Assembly (NCBI RefSeq): GCF_002355595.1
Contig: NZ_AP017422.1
Location: 7,750,406 to 7,814,405, forward strand
Reading direction: 5' to 3'
DNA: 64,000 nucleotides
Source: Filimonas lacunae
GTDB lineage: Bacteria; Bacteroidota; Bacteroidia; Chitinophagales; Chitinophagaceae
Shown: piece after piece, positions 48,636 to 56,987 of the stretch
How the letters are laid out: each line of letters begins with the position of its first letter
Position numbering within the stretch: position 1 is the stretch's first letter
The notes under the pieces: model-generated
The model's input: the letters and a program-made list of their open reading frames with translations, nothing else
The model's database searches: none
Told to the model about the DNA's origin: nothing
Translations under genes and position numbers: made by a program

Positions 48636-49628
48636 ATGAAAGCGATAATTCCAGTAGCGGGGGCAGGTGCAAAACTTCGTCCGCTTACATATACACAACC
48701 AAAGGCGTTAATTCCGATTGCAGGCAAAACTATCCTTAGTTTCATTGTAGATCAGCTTCATGACGCGGGTATCGATGAGTTTATCTTTATTGTAGGTTAC
48801 CTGGGCGAGAAGATTCAGGAGTACGTAAAACAGACGTATCCCGATCTTACCTGCCATTTCGTGCAGCAAAGTGAGCGACAGGGTACCGGCCACGCAGTAG
48901 AGCTAACCCGTAGTCTGGTAGGCTCGGAAGAAGTGTTTGTGGTGCTGGGTGATACCATTTGCGACTACGATGTAAAGGAGGTGATTGACAGCCCTTACAG
49001 CATGTTAGGCGTGAAAAAGGTGGATGATCCGCGCAGCTTTGGGGTAGCAGAAATAGATTCGGAAGGATTTATTGAGCATGTGGTAGAAAAACCGGCTATT
49101 CCTAAAAGCAATATGGCCCTGGTAGGGTTGTATAAAATAAAAGAAACCGAATTCTTATACGAGTGTCTGCACCATTTATTTGAGGCAGATATCCGCAGCT
49201 ATGGGGAATACAATCTTACAGACGCCCTGGACTGTATGATGAAACGCGGCGCCCGTTTTAAAGCCTTTAAGGTGAAAAACTGGTTCGATTGCGGTAAAAA
49301 AGAAACCCTGCTGGAAAGCAATGCCACTTTATTAAAAAAATTCGGAGGGTATGTACACGAATCGGTACACTCCGAAAACTCCATCATCATCCCCCCGGTA
49401 AGCATCGGAGCCGGTACCATCTTAAAAAATACCATTGTAGGCCCGCATGTGTCTATTGGTGCTAACTCGCATGTACAGTATTCCATTGTACGGGACAGCA
49501 TTATTGGCTCATACACCAATTTACATGAAGTGGTGATAGATCACTCTTTAATTGGTAGCGATGCCAGCGTAAAAGGGTTAAGCCGTAGCCTGAACATTGG
49601 CGACAATACCGAAATAGATTTCGGATAA
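48636..49628 (+). CDS. Sugar-1-phosphate nucleotidyltransferase
   Basis: 330 residues. The N-terminal GT-A-like pyrophosphorylase domain has [20 protein letters not shown], with Lys24 in [10 protein letters not shown], and the D-T-I-C-D metal region ([15 protein letters not shown]). A left-handed beta-helix of hexapeptide repeats follows from about 235 ([31 protein letters not shown]). This matches NTP:sugar-1-phosphate transferases such as RmlA- or GlmU-like enzymes; nucleotide and sugar cannot be named. It is divergent from glyA. Confidence 0.88.
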   Translation: MKAIIPVAGAGAKLRPLTYTQPKALIPIAGKTILSFIVDQLHDAGIDEFIFIVGYLGEKIQEYVKQTYPDLTCHFVQQSERQGTGHAVELTRSLVGSEEVFVVLGDTICDYDVKEVIDSPYSMLGVKKVDDPRSFGVAEIDSEGFIEHVVEKPAIPKSNMALVGLYKIKETEFLYECLHHLFEADIRSYGEYNLTDALDCMMKRGARFKAFKVKNWFDCGKKETLLESNATLLKKFGGYVHESVHSENSIIIPPVSIGAGTILKNTIVGPHVSIGANSHVQYSIVRDSIIGSYTNLHEVVIDHSLIGSDASVKGLSRSLNIGDNTEIDFG

Positions 49629-49666
49629 GCAGGCGCGCACATAGCCGGATATTGTAAATTAGGGCT

Positions 49667-50620
49667 ATGGAAGCAACGAACCGGGTTACACAGTTATTGC
49701 AAATTCAACTGCCTGTTATACAGGCAGGTATGGTATGGGCCAGTGGCTGGAAACTGGCCAGCGCGGTAAGCAATGCGGGCGGCTTAGGCATTATAGGTGC
49801 AGGCAGTATGTATCCCGAAGTGTTGAAGCAGCACATTATCGATTGCAAGGCTGCTACAGATAAGCCGTTTGGTGTAAACCTGCCTTTGCTGTACCCGGAT
49901 ATTGAAGCGCATATACAAACCATTATCGATTATCAAGTGCCGGTGGTATTCACTTCTGCCGGTAATCCCAAAACCTATACTTCACGATTAAAACAACACG
50001 GCATTACCGTAGTGCATGTGGTAAGCAGCAGCAAATTTGCACTAAAGGCGCAGGAAGCAGGCTGCGATGCAGTGGTGGCTGAGGGCTTTGAAGCCGGTGG
50101 CCACAACGGCAGGGAAGAAACCACCACTATGGTGCTGATACCCGCAGTACGCCAACATATTTCTATTCCGTTAATAGCAGCCGGGGGCATAGCCACCGGC
50201 AGGCAAATGCTGGCAGCCATGGCGCTGGGGGCCGATGCCGTGCAAATAGGCAGCCGCTTTGTGTGTAGTGAAGAAGCCAGTTCACACCTGGCTTTTAAGC
50301 AGGCGATTGTAGCTGCGCGGGAAGGCGATACCCAGCTCAGTATGAAAAAAGCAGTGCCGGTAAGATTGCTAAAGAACCAATTTTTTGAACAGGTACAACA
50401 GTTGGAATGGGCCGGAGCATCGGAACAGGATTTAAACCAGTTATTAGGACATGGCCGCGCTAAAAAAGGCATGTTTGAAGGTAACCTGGAAGAAGGGGAA
50501 CTGGAAATAGGCCAGGTAAGTGCTTTAATACAGGATATTCAGCCGGCTGCTGCCATTGTACAGGAAATATGGGAAGAATGTAAGCAGGCTGCCAGAGAGG
50601 TCAGCCTGCTGCTGAATTGA
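49667..50620 (+). CDS. Nitronate monooxygenase/FabK-like flavoprotein
   Basis: 317 residues forming a TIM-barrel FMN enzyme. LPVIQAGMVWASGWKLASAVSNAGG at the start, EGFEAGGHNGREETTT and the FMN-phosphate region GGIATGRQMLAAMALGADAV are shared by nitronate monooxygenases and FabK enoyl-ACP reductases, which sequence alone does not separate well. It oxidises alkyl nitronates, or alternatively reduces enoyl-ACP in fatty-acid synthesis. It lies 38 bp after the nucleotidyltransferase gene and ends before a hairpin. Confidence 0.85.
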   Translation: MEATNRVTQLLQIQLPVIQAGMVWASGWKLASAVSNAGGLGIIGAGSMYPEVLKQHIIDCKAATDKPFGVNLPLLYPDIEAHIQTIIDYQVPVVFTSAGNPKTYTSRLKQHGITVVHVVSSSKFALKAQEAGCDAVVAEGFEAGGHNGREETTTMVLIPAVRQHISIPLIAAGGIATGRQMLAAMALGADAVQIGSRFVCSEEASSHLAFKQAIVAAREGDTQLSMKKAVPVRLLKNQFFEQVQQLEWAGASEQDLNQLLGHGRAKKGMFEGNLEEGELEIGQVSALIQDIQPAAAIVQEIWEECKQAAREVSLLLN

Positions 50621-50644
50621 TCCATCTTTCATCCAAACGCTCGT

Positions 50645-50681
50645 AGCCTGGGAACGATTGACAGGTTCCCGGGTGGCTTTT
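50645..50681 (+). terminator. Probable terminator after the flavoprotein gene
   Basis: A 9-bp stem (50647-50655 with 50665-50673, one G-T wobble) encloses a 9-nt loop and is followed by GGCTTTTAT. The T run is short, so strength is moderate. Confidence 0.55.
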
Positions 50682-50823
50682 ATGGTAAAGCCGTCACCAA
50701 ATTATTATTGACAATAGTCCACACTCCCGGCAAAGGCACGCTTACGCCCCGGTTATTACCCCTTACCAGGCTATCCTTTCCAAAATAGTAGATAGGCCAT
50801 CCAGGCCTATTGCCAGGATGTAT
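50680..50823 (-). pseudogene. Possible 3' remnant of a lost minus-strand gene
   Basis: The only gene-like content of the 380-bp gap. A minus-strand frame without a start is open for 47 codons, bounded by TAA at 50824-50826 and ending in TAA at 50680. The peptide PGNRPGWPIYYFGKDSLVRG with a V-P-L-P-G-V-W end looks like the C-terminus of a secreted protein, rich in Gly, Pro, Trp and Tyr. I do not recognise the family, and chance openness is possible. The rest of the gap holds the terminator above and the ECF promoter. Confidence 0.3.
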
Positions 50824-50889
50824 TTATTTGTCATGGCTTAAAAAGTTTTATTTGTAGATGAAATGTGCACTTTCATACATTCATACGGC

Positions 50890-50897
50890 TAGCTTTG
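50890..50897 (+). promoter_or_regulatory. -7 promoter box for the ECF operon
   Basis: TAGCTTTG fits TAnnTTTG and would give a leader of about 100 nt before the sigma gene. No TTTG is found at the -33 distance, so an extra or alternative sigma factor, perhaps the encoded ECF itself, could be needed. Confidence 0.45.
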
Positions 50898-51000
50898 TAC
50901 AGGAGTTGCTTCGGAAGAAAAAAAGAAATATTGCAAGCACAGGCAACCAATTTATTTGCCAGCCGTATGTACTTAAAACTAAACGCTACCAATATCTTCT

Positions 51001-51573
51001 TTGGAACAACTATCAACCATAGTACAGGGCTGTATGCGTAACCAACCCGGTTATCAAAAGGTGCTGTATGAAAAATATTATGGTTATGCGCTTAAAATAG
51101 TTTTCCGGTATGTATACCGGTACGAAAAAGCTACCGATGTCGTGAATGACGGTTTTGTAAAACTGTTTAATCACTTTAGCCGGTTCACCTGCCGCGAACC
51201 GGAACACCTGGAAAAAATACTGATGGGGTGGATTAAGAAGATAATGGTAAACACCGCTATTGATGAATTGCGCAGGCAAAACATGATACCGGAAATAGGA
51301 GGTATTCCGGAGTATGTGTGGGAAGAAGCTGATAACCAGCAAACACCGGAACAAAGGCTCTTTTATAAAGAACTGATTATTGAAGTAAAACAGCTACCGC
51401 CATCGTACAGGGTAGTGTTTAACATGTATGTAATAGACGGGTTTTCGCACCAGGAAATAGCCAGCCAGCTGGGTATAACGGTGGGAACATCCAAATCCAA
51501 CCTGGCAAAGGCCAGGGCCCATTTGCAGAAAAAACTAAACTCTATACGTGAAAGAAACATATGCAGCTCTTAG
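51001..51573 (+). CDS. ECF-type RNA polymerase sigma factor, first gene of an envelope operon
   Basis: 190 residues starting at TTG 51001 (in-frame stop at 50980; next start ATG 51034 would cut the conserved N-terminal helix). Region 2 is LYEKYYGYALKIVFRYV with ATDVVNDGFVKLFNHF and WIKKIMVNTAIDELRRQ; region 4 is LPPSYRVVFNMYVIDGFSHQEIASQLGITVGTSKSNLAKAR. It overlaps the next gene by 13 bp, so the two are translationally coupled. Since that protein has an anti-sigma-like N-terminus, the pair is probably a sigma/anti-sigma unit. Targets are unknown; autoregulation of the operon is plausible. Confidence 0.92.
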   Translation: MEQLSTIVQGCMRNQPGYQKVLYEKYYGYALKIVFRYVYRYEKATDVVNDGFVKLFNHFSRFTCREPEHLEKILMGWIKKIMVNTAIDELRRQNMIPEIGGIPEYVWEEADNQQTPEQRLFYKELIIEVKQLPPSYRVVFNMYVIDGFSHQEIASQLGITVGTSKSNLAKARAHLQKKLNSIRERNICSS

Positions 51574-52829
51574 ATGACGATATGGACGACCTGTTCCGCA
51601 ATGCTGCCGATAATTATCCGCTAAAAACGGGTGATACCGACTGGGATACGGTAATGGCGAAGCTGCACCCGGAAGGGAACGGGCCTTCTTTTGTAGAAAA
51701 GGGAGGAGCCGGTAAATGGTATCGGGTACTATGGCTGCTGTTGTTAACTCCTTTGTGTTTTGTAGCGCATTTGCCTAAGTTCACTTTTTCTCATACACCG
51801 GCATTGGCACAACAAACTACCAGCCGGCAGGTTAGCACGGTTACTACTTTAAACGAAGAGAAACAGGAGAATATTCCATCTCCCGAAAAAAAATCTTTAC
51901 AAAATATTCCTCCACAGGCAACCCCTGAGCCGGAACATGCGTATCAATTGAAAAAAGAGCGGATACCGGCAGGCAGGAAGAAAATGACGGGTACTGATAG
52001 AGAACAAAATTATTCTCTGACAACGAAAGAGCCGGCCAGGAAAGTAAATAAGCTCCTTGAAATCATTGAAAGGCAACACATCACTGCTGATACCGCTACA
52101 AAGGCAGACAGCCTGCCAACGGTTAATGACATGGTAAGTTCCCGGCCCGATACAGCTGCAAAAGACAACACGACTTTTGCAACAGGGGATGCTGGTAAAG
52201 ATTCTGCTGTTGTTGTAAAGGAGTTGAAAAAAGAGAAAAAGAAGGGGTTATACATAGGAGCATTGGTGAGTCCTGACATAAGTACGGTAAAAGGACAACA
52301 GGTAAATAATGTGGGATATGGTTTTGGAGTAATAGTGGGCTATCAATTCTCAAAAAAACTGGCAGTTGAAACAGGGTTATTGTGGGACAGGAAATATTAT
52401 TATTCCAAAGGTGAATATTTTAACACTAAGAAATTAACCTATCCCAACGCCAACATTGTAGATGTGGATGGCTGGTGCAGAATGTTTGAATTGCCTTTGA
52501 ATGTGCGGTACTTTTTTAAAACAGGAAAGAAAAGCAGCTGGTATGCCAATCTGGGTGTGTCTTCTTACCTGATGAACCGCGAAAGCTATGATTATGCTTA
52601 CCTGTATAATAACCAGGTACATAATGCCAATTGGAAATATGATAATGCAACCAGGAACTGGTTGAATATAATACATACCGGTATCGGATATGAGCGACCT
52701 ATGGGAGTTTTAGGAACCCTGAGAATAGAGCCTTACCTCAAGGCTTCTATCGGGGGAGTGGGTGTAGGCAGTTTGCCTTTAACCAGTTTTGGTATAAACG
52801 TGGGTATTACACGGTCTGTTAAGTTTTAA
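51561..52829 (+). CDS. Putative trans-envelope regulator: anti-sigma-like N-terminus fused to outer-membrane barrel
   Basis: 422 residues. Residues 1-50 are acidic and cytoplasmic-looking (DDLFRNAADNYPL, then DTDWDTVMAKL), like the sigma-binding starts of Bacteroidota anti-sigma proteins. One hydrophobic segment spans about 53-72. A low-complexity linker rich in Lys, Thr and Pro runs from about 80 to 225. The rest is an outer-membrane beta-barrel (KGLYIGALVSPDIS, GFGVIVGYQFSKKLAVETGL) ending in Phe. An ALAQQ at 81-85 looks like a signal peptidase site, so cleavage could separate the halves. It overlaps the sigma gene. The functional reading is inference. Confidence 0.72.
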   Translation: MQLLDDDMDDLFRNAADNYPLKTGDTDWDTVMAKLHPEGNGPSFVEKGGAGKWYRVLWLLLLTPLCFVAHLPKFTFSHTPALAQQTTSRQVSTVTTLNEEKQENIPSPEKKSLQNIPPQATPEPEHAYQLKKERIPAGRKKMTGTDREQNYSLTTKEPARKVNKLLEIIERQHITADTATKADSLPTVNDMVSSRPDTAAKDNTTFATGDAGKDSAVVVKELKKEKKKGLYIGALVSPDISTVKGQQVNNVGYGFGVIVGYQFSKKLAVETGLLWDRKYYYSKGEYFNTKKLTYPNANIVDVDGWCRMFELPLNVRYFFKTGKKSSWYANLGVSSYLMNRESYDYAYLYNNQVHNANWKYDNATRNWLNIIHTGIGYERPMGVLGTLRIEPYLKASIGGVGVGSLPLTSFGINVGITRSVKF

Positions 52830-52841
52830 TATCTGAAATAC

Positions 52842-53264
52842 ATGACGCGAAAAAAGAAACTGTTTTTCGCAGGGGTATTCCTATGCCTGGCAGCGCTGGC
52901 GTGGGGGTATTACCTGTACCAGAAACCGAGGGCTGGTGTTACAGCCGAACAGTCGGATAGCAAGCTTACCGCCGACACTTTGTATAGTCATTATGCGGTA
53001 AACGAAGAAAAGGCTAATCAGCTGTACAGTAATAAAGTATTGGAAGTAACTGGTGTGGTGGCGCAGGTGCAAAATGCTGCCGGCGCTGCTGCAGTGCTGC
53101 TGGCCGCTAAAAGTGAAATGGGAGGTGGTATTAACTGCAGCCTTGCCAGTGATCAAAAGGCAGATGACCTGAAAGTAGGACAAAAGGTTTGTATAAAAGG
53201 ACGTTGCACCGGCTACCTGATGGATGTGAACCTGGTAGATGCAGTATTGGTCAACGAGAACTAA
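52842..53264 (+). CDS. Membrane-anchored OB-fold (tRNA_anti-like) protein
   Basis: 140 residues. A basic N-terminus and a hydrophobic segment (about 6-25) anchor or export it. The C-terminal ~90 residues form an OB-fold of the tRNA_anti-like type: SNKVLEVTGVVAQVQ, INCSLASDQKADDLKVGQ, VCIKGRCTGYLMDVNLVDA. Such proteins in Bacteroidota are periplasmic and of unknown role. It lies 12 bp after the barrel gene and 27 bp before the cytochrome gene, so it belongs to the same operon. Two cysteines (about 100 and 117) may pair. Confidence 0.78.
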   Translation: MTRKKKLFFAGVFLCLAALAWGYYLYQKPRAGVTAEQSDSKLTADTLYSHYAVNEEKANQLYSNKVLEVTGVVAQVQNAAGAAAVLLAAKSEMGGGINCSLASDQKADDLKVGQKVCIKGRCTGYLMDVNLVDAVLVNEN

Positions 53265-53291
53265 CGGCTTAATTTAAAATTGATGATAACT

Positions 53292-53693
53292 ATGAAAAAG
53301 ACATGGGTATTACTCCCCCTACTCATTATTGCCGGTTGCATTGCAGTGCAATCGTGTTCAAAGAGCAATGAAGTGGATTTAAGCCAGAGTGGTGGCACAG
53401 ACAGCACCGGAACAGGCGGTGGTGGCAGTAGTTGTGATACGGCTAATATGCAGTATGCAGCCAACGTGGTGCCTATTTTAAAAGCCAGTTGTACTAGTTG
53501 CCATGGCAGTGCCGGTGGCATATCGCTGGGTACCTATGCACAGGTAAAGGCCCAGGTTGATAATGGTGCGTTAATAGGTTCTATCACACATGCTTCAGGC
53601 TATGTGGCTATGCCTTATAATCGCTCCAAGCTGAGTGACTGTGAGATCAATACTATAAAAGCATGGATAGCACGCGGTGCTTTAAATAACTAA
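53292..53693 (+). CDS. c-type cytochrome lipoprotein
   Basis: 133 residues from ATG 53292; the frame opens at a TTG (53280) with an ATG at 53283. A lipoprotein signal (LLPLLIIAGC or the later AVQSC) is followed by a Ser/Gly/Thr-rich spacer. The single haem c site is CTSCH, in VPILKASCTSCHGSAGG; Met in VAMPYNRSKLS is the likely distal ligand. The fold resembles small one-haem cytochromes found with planctomycete-type cytochrome domains. It should carry electrons at the outer or inner membrane surface. A YceI gene follows after 10 bp. Confidence 0.86.
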   Translation: MKKTWVLLPLLIIAGCIAVQSCSKSNEVDLSQSGGTDSTGTGGGGSSCDTANMQYAANVVPILKASCTSCHGSAGGISLGTYAQVKAQVDNGALIGSITHASGYVAMPYNRSKLSDCEINTIKAWIARGALNN

Positions 53694-53703
53694 ATAATAG
53701 GCT

Positions 53704-54243
53704 ATGAAAAAGTTAATAGTAATGTTGCTAACCGCCTGCACACTACAGGCAGCCCGGGCGCAAACCTTTATTACCCGCGATGGTAAAATCAGTTTCTTTT
53801 CTAAAACATCTGCCGAAGACATAAAGGCAGAAAACAAGCAGGTGTTTGCCGCGGTAGATCTTTCTAAAAAAACAGTAGCCTTTTCTTTATTGATGCGTGG
53901 TTTTTTGTTTGATAAACAATTGATGCAGGATCACTTTAATGAAAACTATGCAGAGAGTGAAAAATACCCCAAAGCCTCGTTTACAGGCGCTATCAATGGT
54001 AATGTAAGTAATACACCCGGTAAGTACCCGGTAACCATCGATGGCAAACTCACCATGCACGGTGTAACCCAGCCGGTAAGTATCCCCGCAGTGCTGGAAG
54101 TGCAGCAAGGTAAAGTATCGGGCAGTGCTTCCTTTAATGTGAAGCTGGCCGATTATAAGATCACTATTCCCGGAGCCGTAAAAGATAAAATAGCCCCTGA
54201 CGTAGCCGTAAAGGTGTCTATAGTATGCAACCCCTTAAAGTAA
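53704..54243 (+). CDS. YceI-family periplasmic lipid-binding protein
   Basis: 179 residues with a Sec signal (MKKLIVMLLTACTLQAARAQ). The mature part is a lipocalin-like barrel typical of YceI: ISFFSKTSAEDIKAENK, MQDHFNENYAESEKYPKASF and KLTMHGVTQPVSIPAVLEV. Family members bind isoprenoid chains such as polyprenyl pyrophosphate or ubiquinone precursors. The neighbouring cytochrome and barrel suggest a role with quinone-like lipids or electron transfer; that link is inference. Confidence 0.9.
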   Translation: MKKLIVMLLTACTLQAARAQTFITRDGKISFFSKTSAEDIKAENKQVFAAVDLSKKTVAFSLLMRGFLFDKQLMQDHFNENYAESEKYPKASFTGAINGNVSNTPGKYPVTIDGKLTMHGVTQPVSIPAVLEVQQGKVSGSASFNVKLADYKITIPGAVKDKIAPDVAVKVSIVCNPLK

Positions 54244-54250
54244 AAAGCTT

Positions 54251-55138
54251 ATGCGCAAAATTTCTTTATATATAGGCCTGCTGCTGTTATGCCAATACCA
54301 GGTAGCAACGGCGCAGGACAGTTCTTTATTAAAAATGCTGGAAGATTCACTGGCAGTGGACCAGCAGCCGGAAGTGGTAATAGGTACCTTTAAAGCCACG
54401 CAGTTGGTAAACCTGCCCACCACCGAATCGCCCGGTAAAAAAAGCCTGCAGTTTTTAATTATGCACCGCTTTGGCAAACTTAATGAAGGTGCTTATGCTT
54501 TGTTCGGTTTAGATAATGCAGAGATTCGTTTTGGATTGGACTATGGTATCACCGACCGGCTTTCGGTAGGGGTAGGCCGTAGCTCATTGGATAAAACCTT
54601 TGACGGATCGGTAAAGTATAAAATACTGGAGCAAACCACTAAGGGCATGCCCATTTCGGCCAGCTTTTATGGCGTGCTTACCAATTTTACCCAGCGTTAC
54701 AGCGATAAGCCTTACCTCGACGCCCGTTACCGTACCAGTTATACTTCGCAATTGTTGCTGGCCCGCAAGTTCTCCAGCAACTTTTCTTTACTATTAGCCC
54801 CTTCGTGGACACATATGAACCTGGTGGCTACACCAGAAGATAAAAACGATGTGTTTGCTGTAAGCGGCGGTGCCCGTTTTAAGTTTACCAAAAGAATGGG
54901 TATCAGTGCTGAATACAACTACTTTTTCGATAACCAGATAGCTTCTGCTGATATCACACGTTCCCTTTCGTTTGGCTGGGATATTGAAACCGGTGGTCAC
55001 GTATTCCAGTTTGTGGTATCCAATTCCAGGGGCATGATAGCGCCTTACTACCTGGCCAAAAACACCGGTACCTGGGGTAAAGGGGATATTTATTTTGGTT
55101 TTAATATTTCGCGTTCCTTCAACTGGAACAAACGATAG
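54251..55138 (+). CDS. DUF5777 family beta-barrel protein
   Basis: 295 residues with a signal peptide ending in VATAQD. LMHRFGKLNEGAYALFGLDNAEIRFGLDYGITDRLSVGVGRS is the DUF5777 signature region, and the remainder alternates in barrel fashion. Members often neighbour cytochrome c and YceI genes in Bacteroidota, as here. It should lie in the outer membrane; a substrate is not known. The start is 8 bp after yceI. A perfect AT-rich palindrome lies 14 bp past its stop. Confidence 0.87.
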   Translation: MRKISLYIGLLLLCQYQVATAQDSSLLKMLEDSLAVDQQPEVVIGTFKATQLVNLPTTESPGKKSLQFLIMHRFGKLNEGAYALFGLDNAEIRFGLDYGITDRLSVGVGRSSLDKTFDGSVKYKILEQTTKGMPISASFYGVLTNFTQRYSDKPYLDARYRTSYTSQLLLARKFSSNFSLLLAPSWTHMNLVATPEDKNDVFAVSGGARFKFTKRMGISAEYNYFFDNQIASADITRSLSFGWDIETGGHVFQFVVSNSRGMIAPYYLAKNTGTWGKGDIYFGFNISRSFNWNKR

Positions 55139-55151
55139 ACAGGTTATCAGT

Positions 55152-55177
55152 ATAAAATATATTCAAATATATTTTAT
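55152..55177. promoter_or_regulatory. Perfect AT-rich palindrome after the DUF5777 gene
   Basis: ATAAAATATATT (55152-55163) and AATATATTTTAT (55166-55177) are perfect 12-bp arms around two bases. It could be a weak terminator hairpin for the ECF operon or an operator in front of the small membrane-protein gene at 55220. Confidence 0.5.
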
Positions 55178-55219
55178 GTAAATAGCTCCCGCTGAGGATA
55201 GCTGGCGAATGACGGCACA

Positions 55220-55567
55220 ATGTTATATTCATTACGTAAAACCAATGATATGACATTATTTACCTGCTTGTCTGCTGCTGCTATCCTCTTTTTTGCAGCC
55301 CATGTTATACTGCTTTTCACTTCTTTTCCCAAGGGCGGTTTTTATAAAACACGTTATCTATGGTCGCATATTACGCTTTGGCTGGTGGGCGTTATTTTAT
55401 TTGCGATGACAGCCATTTATTCCGGAAGTGGTATTTCGTCTTTGGCAGATATATTTGATACGATGGGAAAACGATTGCTGATATTGGTGGTAACTTTTGC
55501 GGTATCAGGATTAGCGCATATGATTGTACGCTTCCTGGTATTAGGTAATAAAACTGCACGGGGGTAA
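55220..55567 (+). CDS. Small integral membrane protein
   Basis: 115 residues (105 if ATG 55250 is used). Three hydrophobic helices: FTCLSAAAILFFAAHVILLF, HITLWLVGVILFAMTAIYSG and LLILVVTFAVSGLAHMIVRF. I do not recognise a family. It is separated from DUF5777 by 81 bp with a palindrome and closed by a terminator shared with the NatAB operon, so it may be independently transcribed or be the last gene of the ECF operon. Confidence 0.7.
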   Translation: MLYSLRKTNDMTLFTCLSAAAILFFAAHVILLFTSFPKGGFYKTRYLWSHITLWLVGVILFAMTAIYSGSGISSLADIFDTMGKRLLILVVTFAVSGLAHMIVRFLVLGNKTARG

Positions 55568-55580
55568 TTCCTTGAATAAA

Positions 55581-55620
55581 AAAAGCGGGCTATCGCATAG
55601 AAGTGATAGCCCGCTTTTGT
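55581..55620. terminator. Bidirectional terminator between the small membrane-protein gene and the NatAB operon
   Basis: A 14-bp perfect stem (55581-55594 with 55605-55618) has a 10-nt loop, with A on the left and T on the right, ending both convergent transcripts. Confidence 0.92.
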
Positions 55621-55638
55621 ATATGTAGAAGTTACTGA

Positions 55639-56961
55639 TCAGTTTTTTACAAAAGCCCATTTGATCATCTCTTTCCAGGTAGTTTTTTTACCATAGAGTA
55701 ATATGCCGGTACGGTAAATTTTACCGGCCAGCCAGGTGGTAAATAAGAAGCCGGCAATTAACGACGCCATACTGGCCAGTAACTGCCAGTAAGGAACGGT
55801 GCCCGGCACTCCATAAGCCACACGAGCCATCATCACAATGGGGGAACTAAAAGGGATAATACTGGCCCATACGGCGATAGGGCTATCAGGGTAGTTAATG
55901 GCCCTGGTTAAAATGATAAAGGAGAAAATGATAGGCATGGTAATGGGCATCGTAAGACTTTGCGAGTTTTGCACGTCTTCCACTGCGCTGCCAGCCGCTG
56001 CAAACAGGGCTGCGTAAAACAGGTAACCACCAATAAAGTAAAACAGGAACAAACCTATCACCACTATCCAGTTTACGGTACCTACCATGTGCTTCATTTC
56101 AGAGAAGCCCTGGGCAAACTCGCTGGATTGTGCGCCAGCTGCCATAGTGCCACCTTGTTGAGCAGCTTGTACCTGGTGCAGTGTATCGGGCGATAAAAAG
56201 TGGTTGGCTCCCATGGTAATGCCCAGTATTAACACAATCCATATCAGAAACTGTGTTAAGCCTACAGCGCCTATGCCTACAATTTTGCCCAGCATTAACT
56301 GGAAAGGTTTTACGCTGCTGATAATCACTTCTGCAATACGGTTGGTTTTTTCTTCCGTTACCCCACGCATTACCATTACGCCATAAATAAACATGGTAAT
56401 GTATATAAGAAAGCCGCATACATAACCAATGCCATGTGCCACGCTGGAGTCGCTTTCAGAAGCGCCTTCCCCTTTTTCCTGGTACGATTTTAAATTGGCA
56501 AAGCGTGATTCTTTATGTATAGAATCCAACGCACTACGGTTAACGCCCGCTACTTCCAGCATATGATCTTCTATGGCTGAATTGATGTCATCTTCTATAT
56601 CAGCTTTAGCCTTAATACCTATCCCTTTTTGATAGCGGATGATATAATCGGTGTTAGTGGTGCCTTCAAATTTAGGGATCATTAAAATAGCCGAATAACC
56701 TTTAGCGAGGTAGTTGCTGGTGTCAATACCTTCTGTAAAATGGTATTGAATGCTGTTGCTGCTTTTTAAATTGGTTTTAAAAAAGCCGTTGGCATCCTGC
56801 ACGGCAATAGAAAGCGTGTCAGTACCCTTTACGGCCAGGTAGGCAGAAAAGCCAATTAAAAAAACGAATAGCAAGGGAGTAAGCAGGGTAGTTAGCAGAA
56901 AGGTTTTGTTTTTTACCCTGGAGAGATATTCCCGTTGTATAATTAAAGAAGTTTTGCTCAT
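55639..56961 (-). CDS. ABC exporter permease, NatB-like
   Basis: 440 residues. An N-terminal helix (TTLLTPLLFVFLIGFSAYLAV) and a periplasmic domain of ~150 residues precede five C-terminal helices, the ABC-2 type 3 (NatB/CcmB-like) layout. MRGVTEEKTNRIAEVIISSVKPFQLMLGKIVG is the conserved loop of this family. It pairs with the ATPase encoded 26 bp upstream. Relatives export sodium or other small solutes; substrate here is not known. Confidence 0.9.
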   Translation of the reverse strand: MSKTSLIIQREYLSRVKNKTFLLTTLLTPLLFVFLIGFSAYLAVKGTDTLSIAVQDANGFFKTNLKSSNSIQYHFTEGIDTSNYLAKGYSAILMIPKFEGTTNTDYIIRYQKGIGIKAKADIEDDINSAIEDHMLEVAGVNRSALDSIHKESRFANLKSYQEKGEGASESDSSVAHGIGYVCGFLIYITMFIYGVMVMRGVTEEKTNRIAEVIISSVKPFQLMLGKIVGIGAVGLTQFLIWIVLILGITMGANHFLSPDTLHQVQAAQQGGTMAAGAQSSEFAQGFSEMKHMVGTVNWIVVIGLFLFYFIGGYLFYAALFAAAGSAVEDVQNSQSLTMPITMPIIFSFIILTRAINYPDSPIAVWASIIPFSSPIVMMARVAYGVPGTVPYWQLLASMASLIAGFLFTTWLAGKIYRTGILLYGKKTTWKEMIKWAFVKN

Positions 56962-56987
56962 GGCGCAGTAATTAAGTGATGTATGAA

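Noticed and set aside
48523..48672. A 50-codon N-terminal extension of glyA.
   Set aside because: It overlaps the divergent nucleotidyltransferase start, contains a promoter box and is unlike any serine hydroxymethyltransferase N-terminus.
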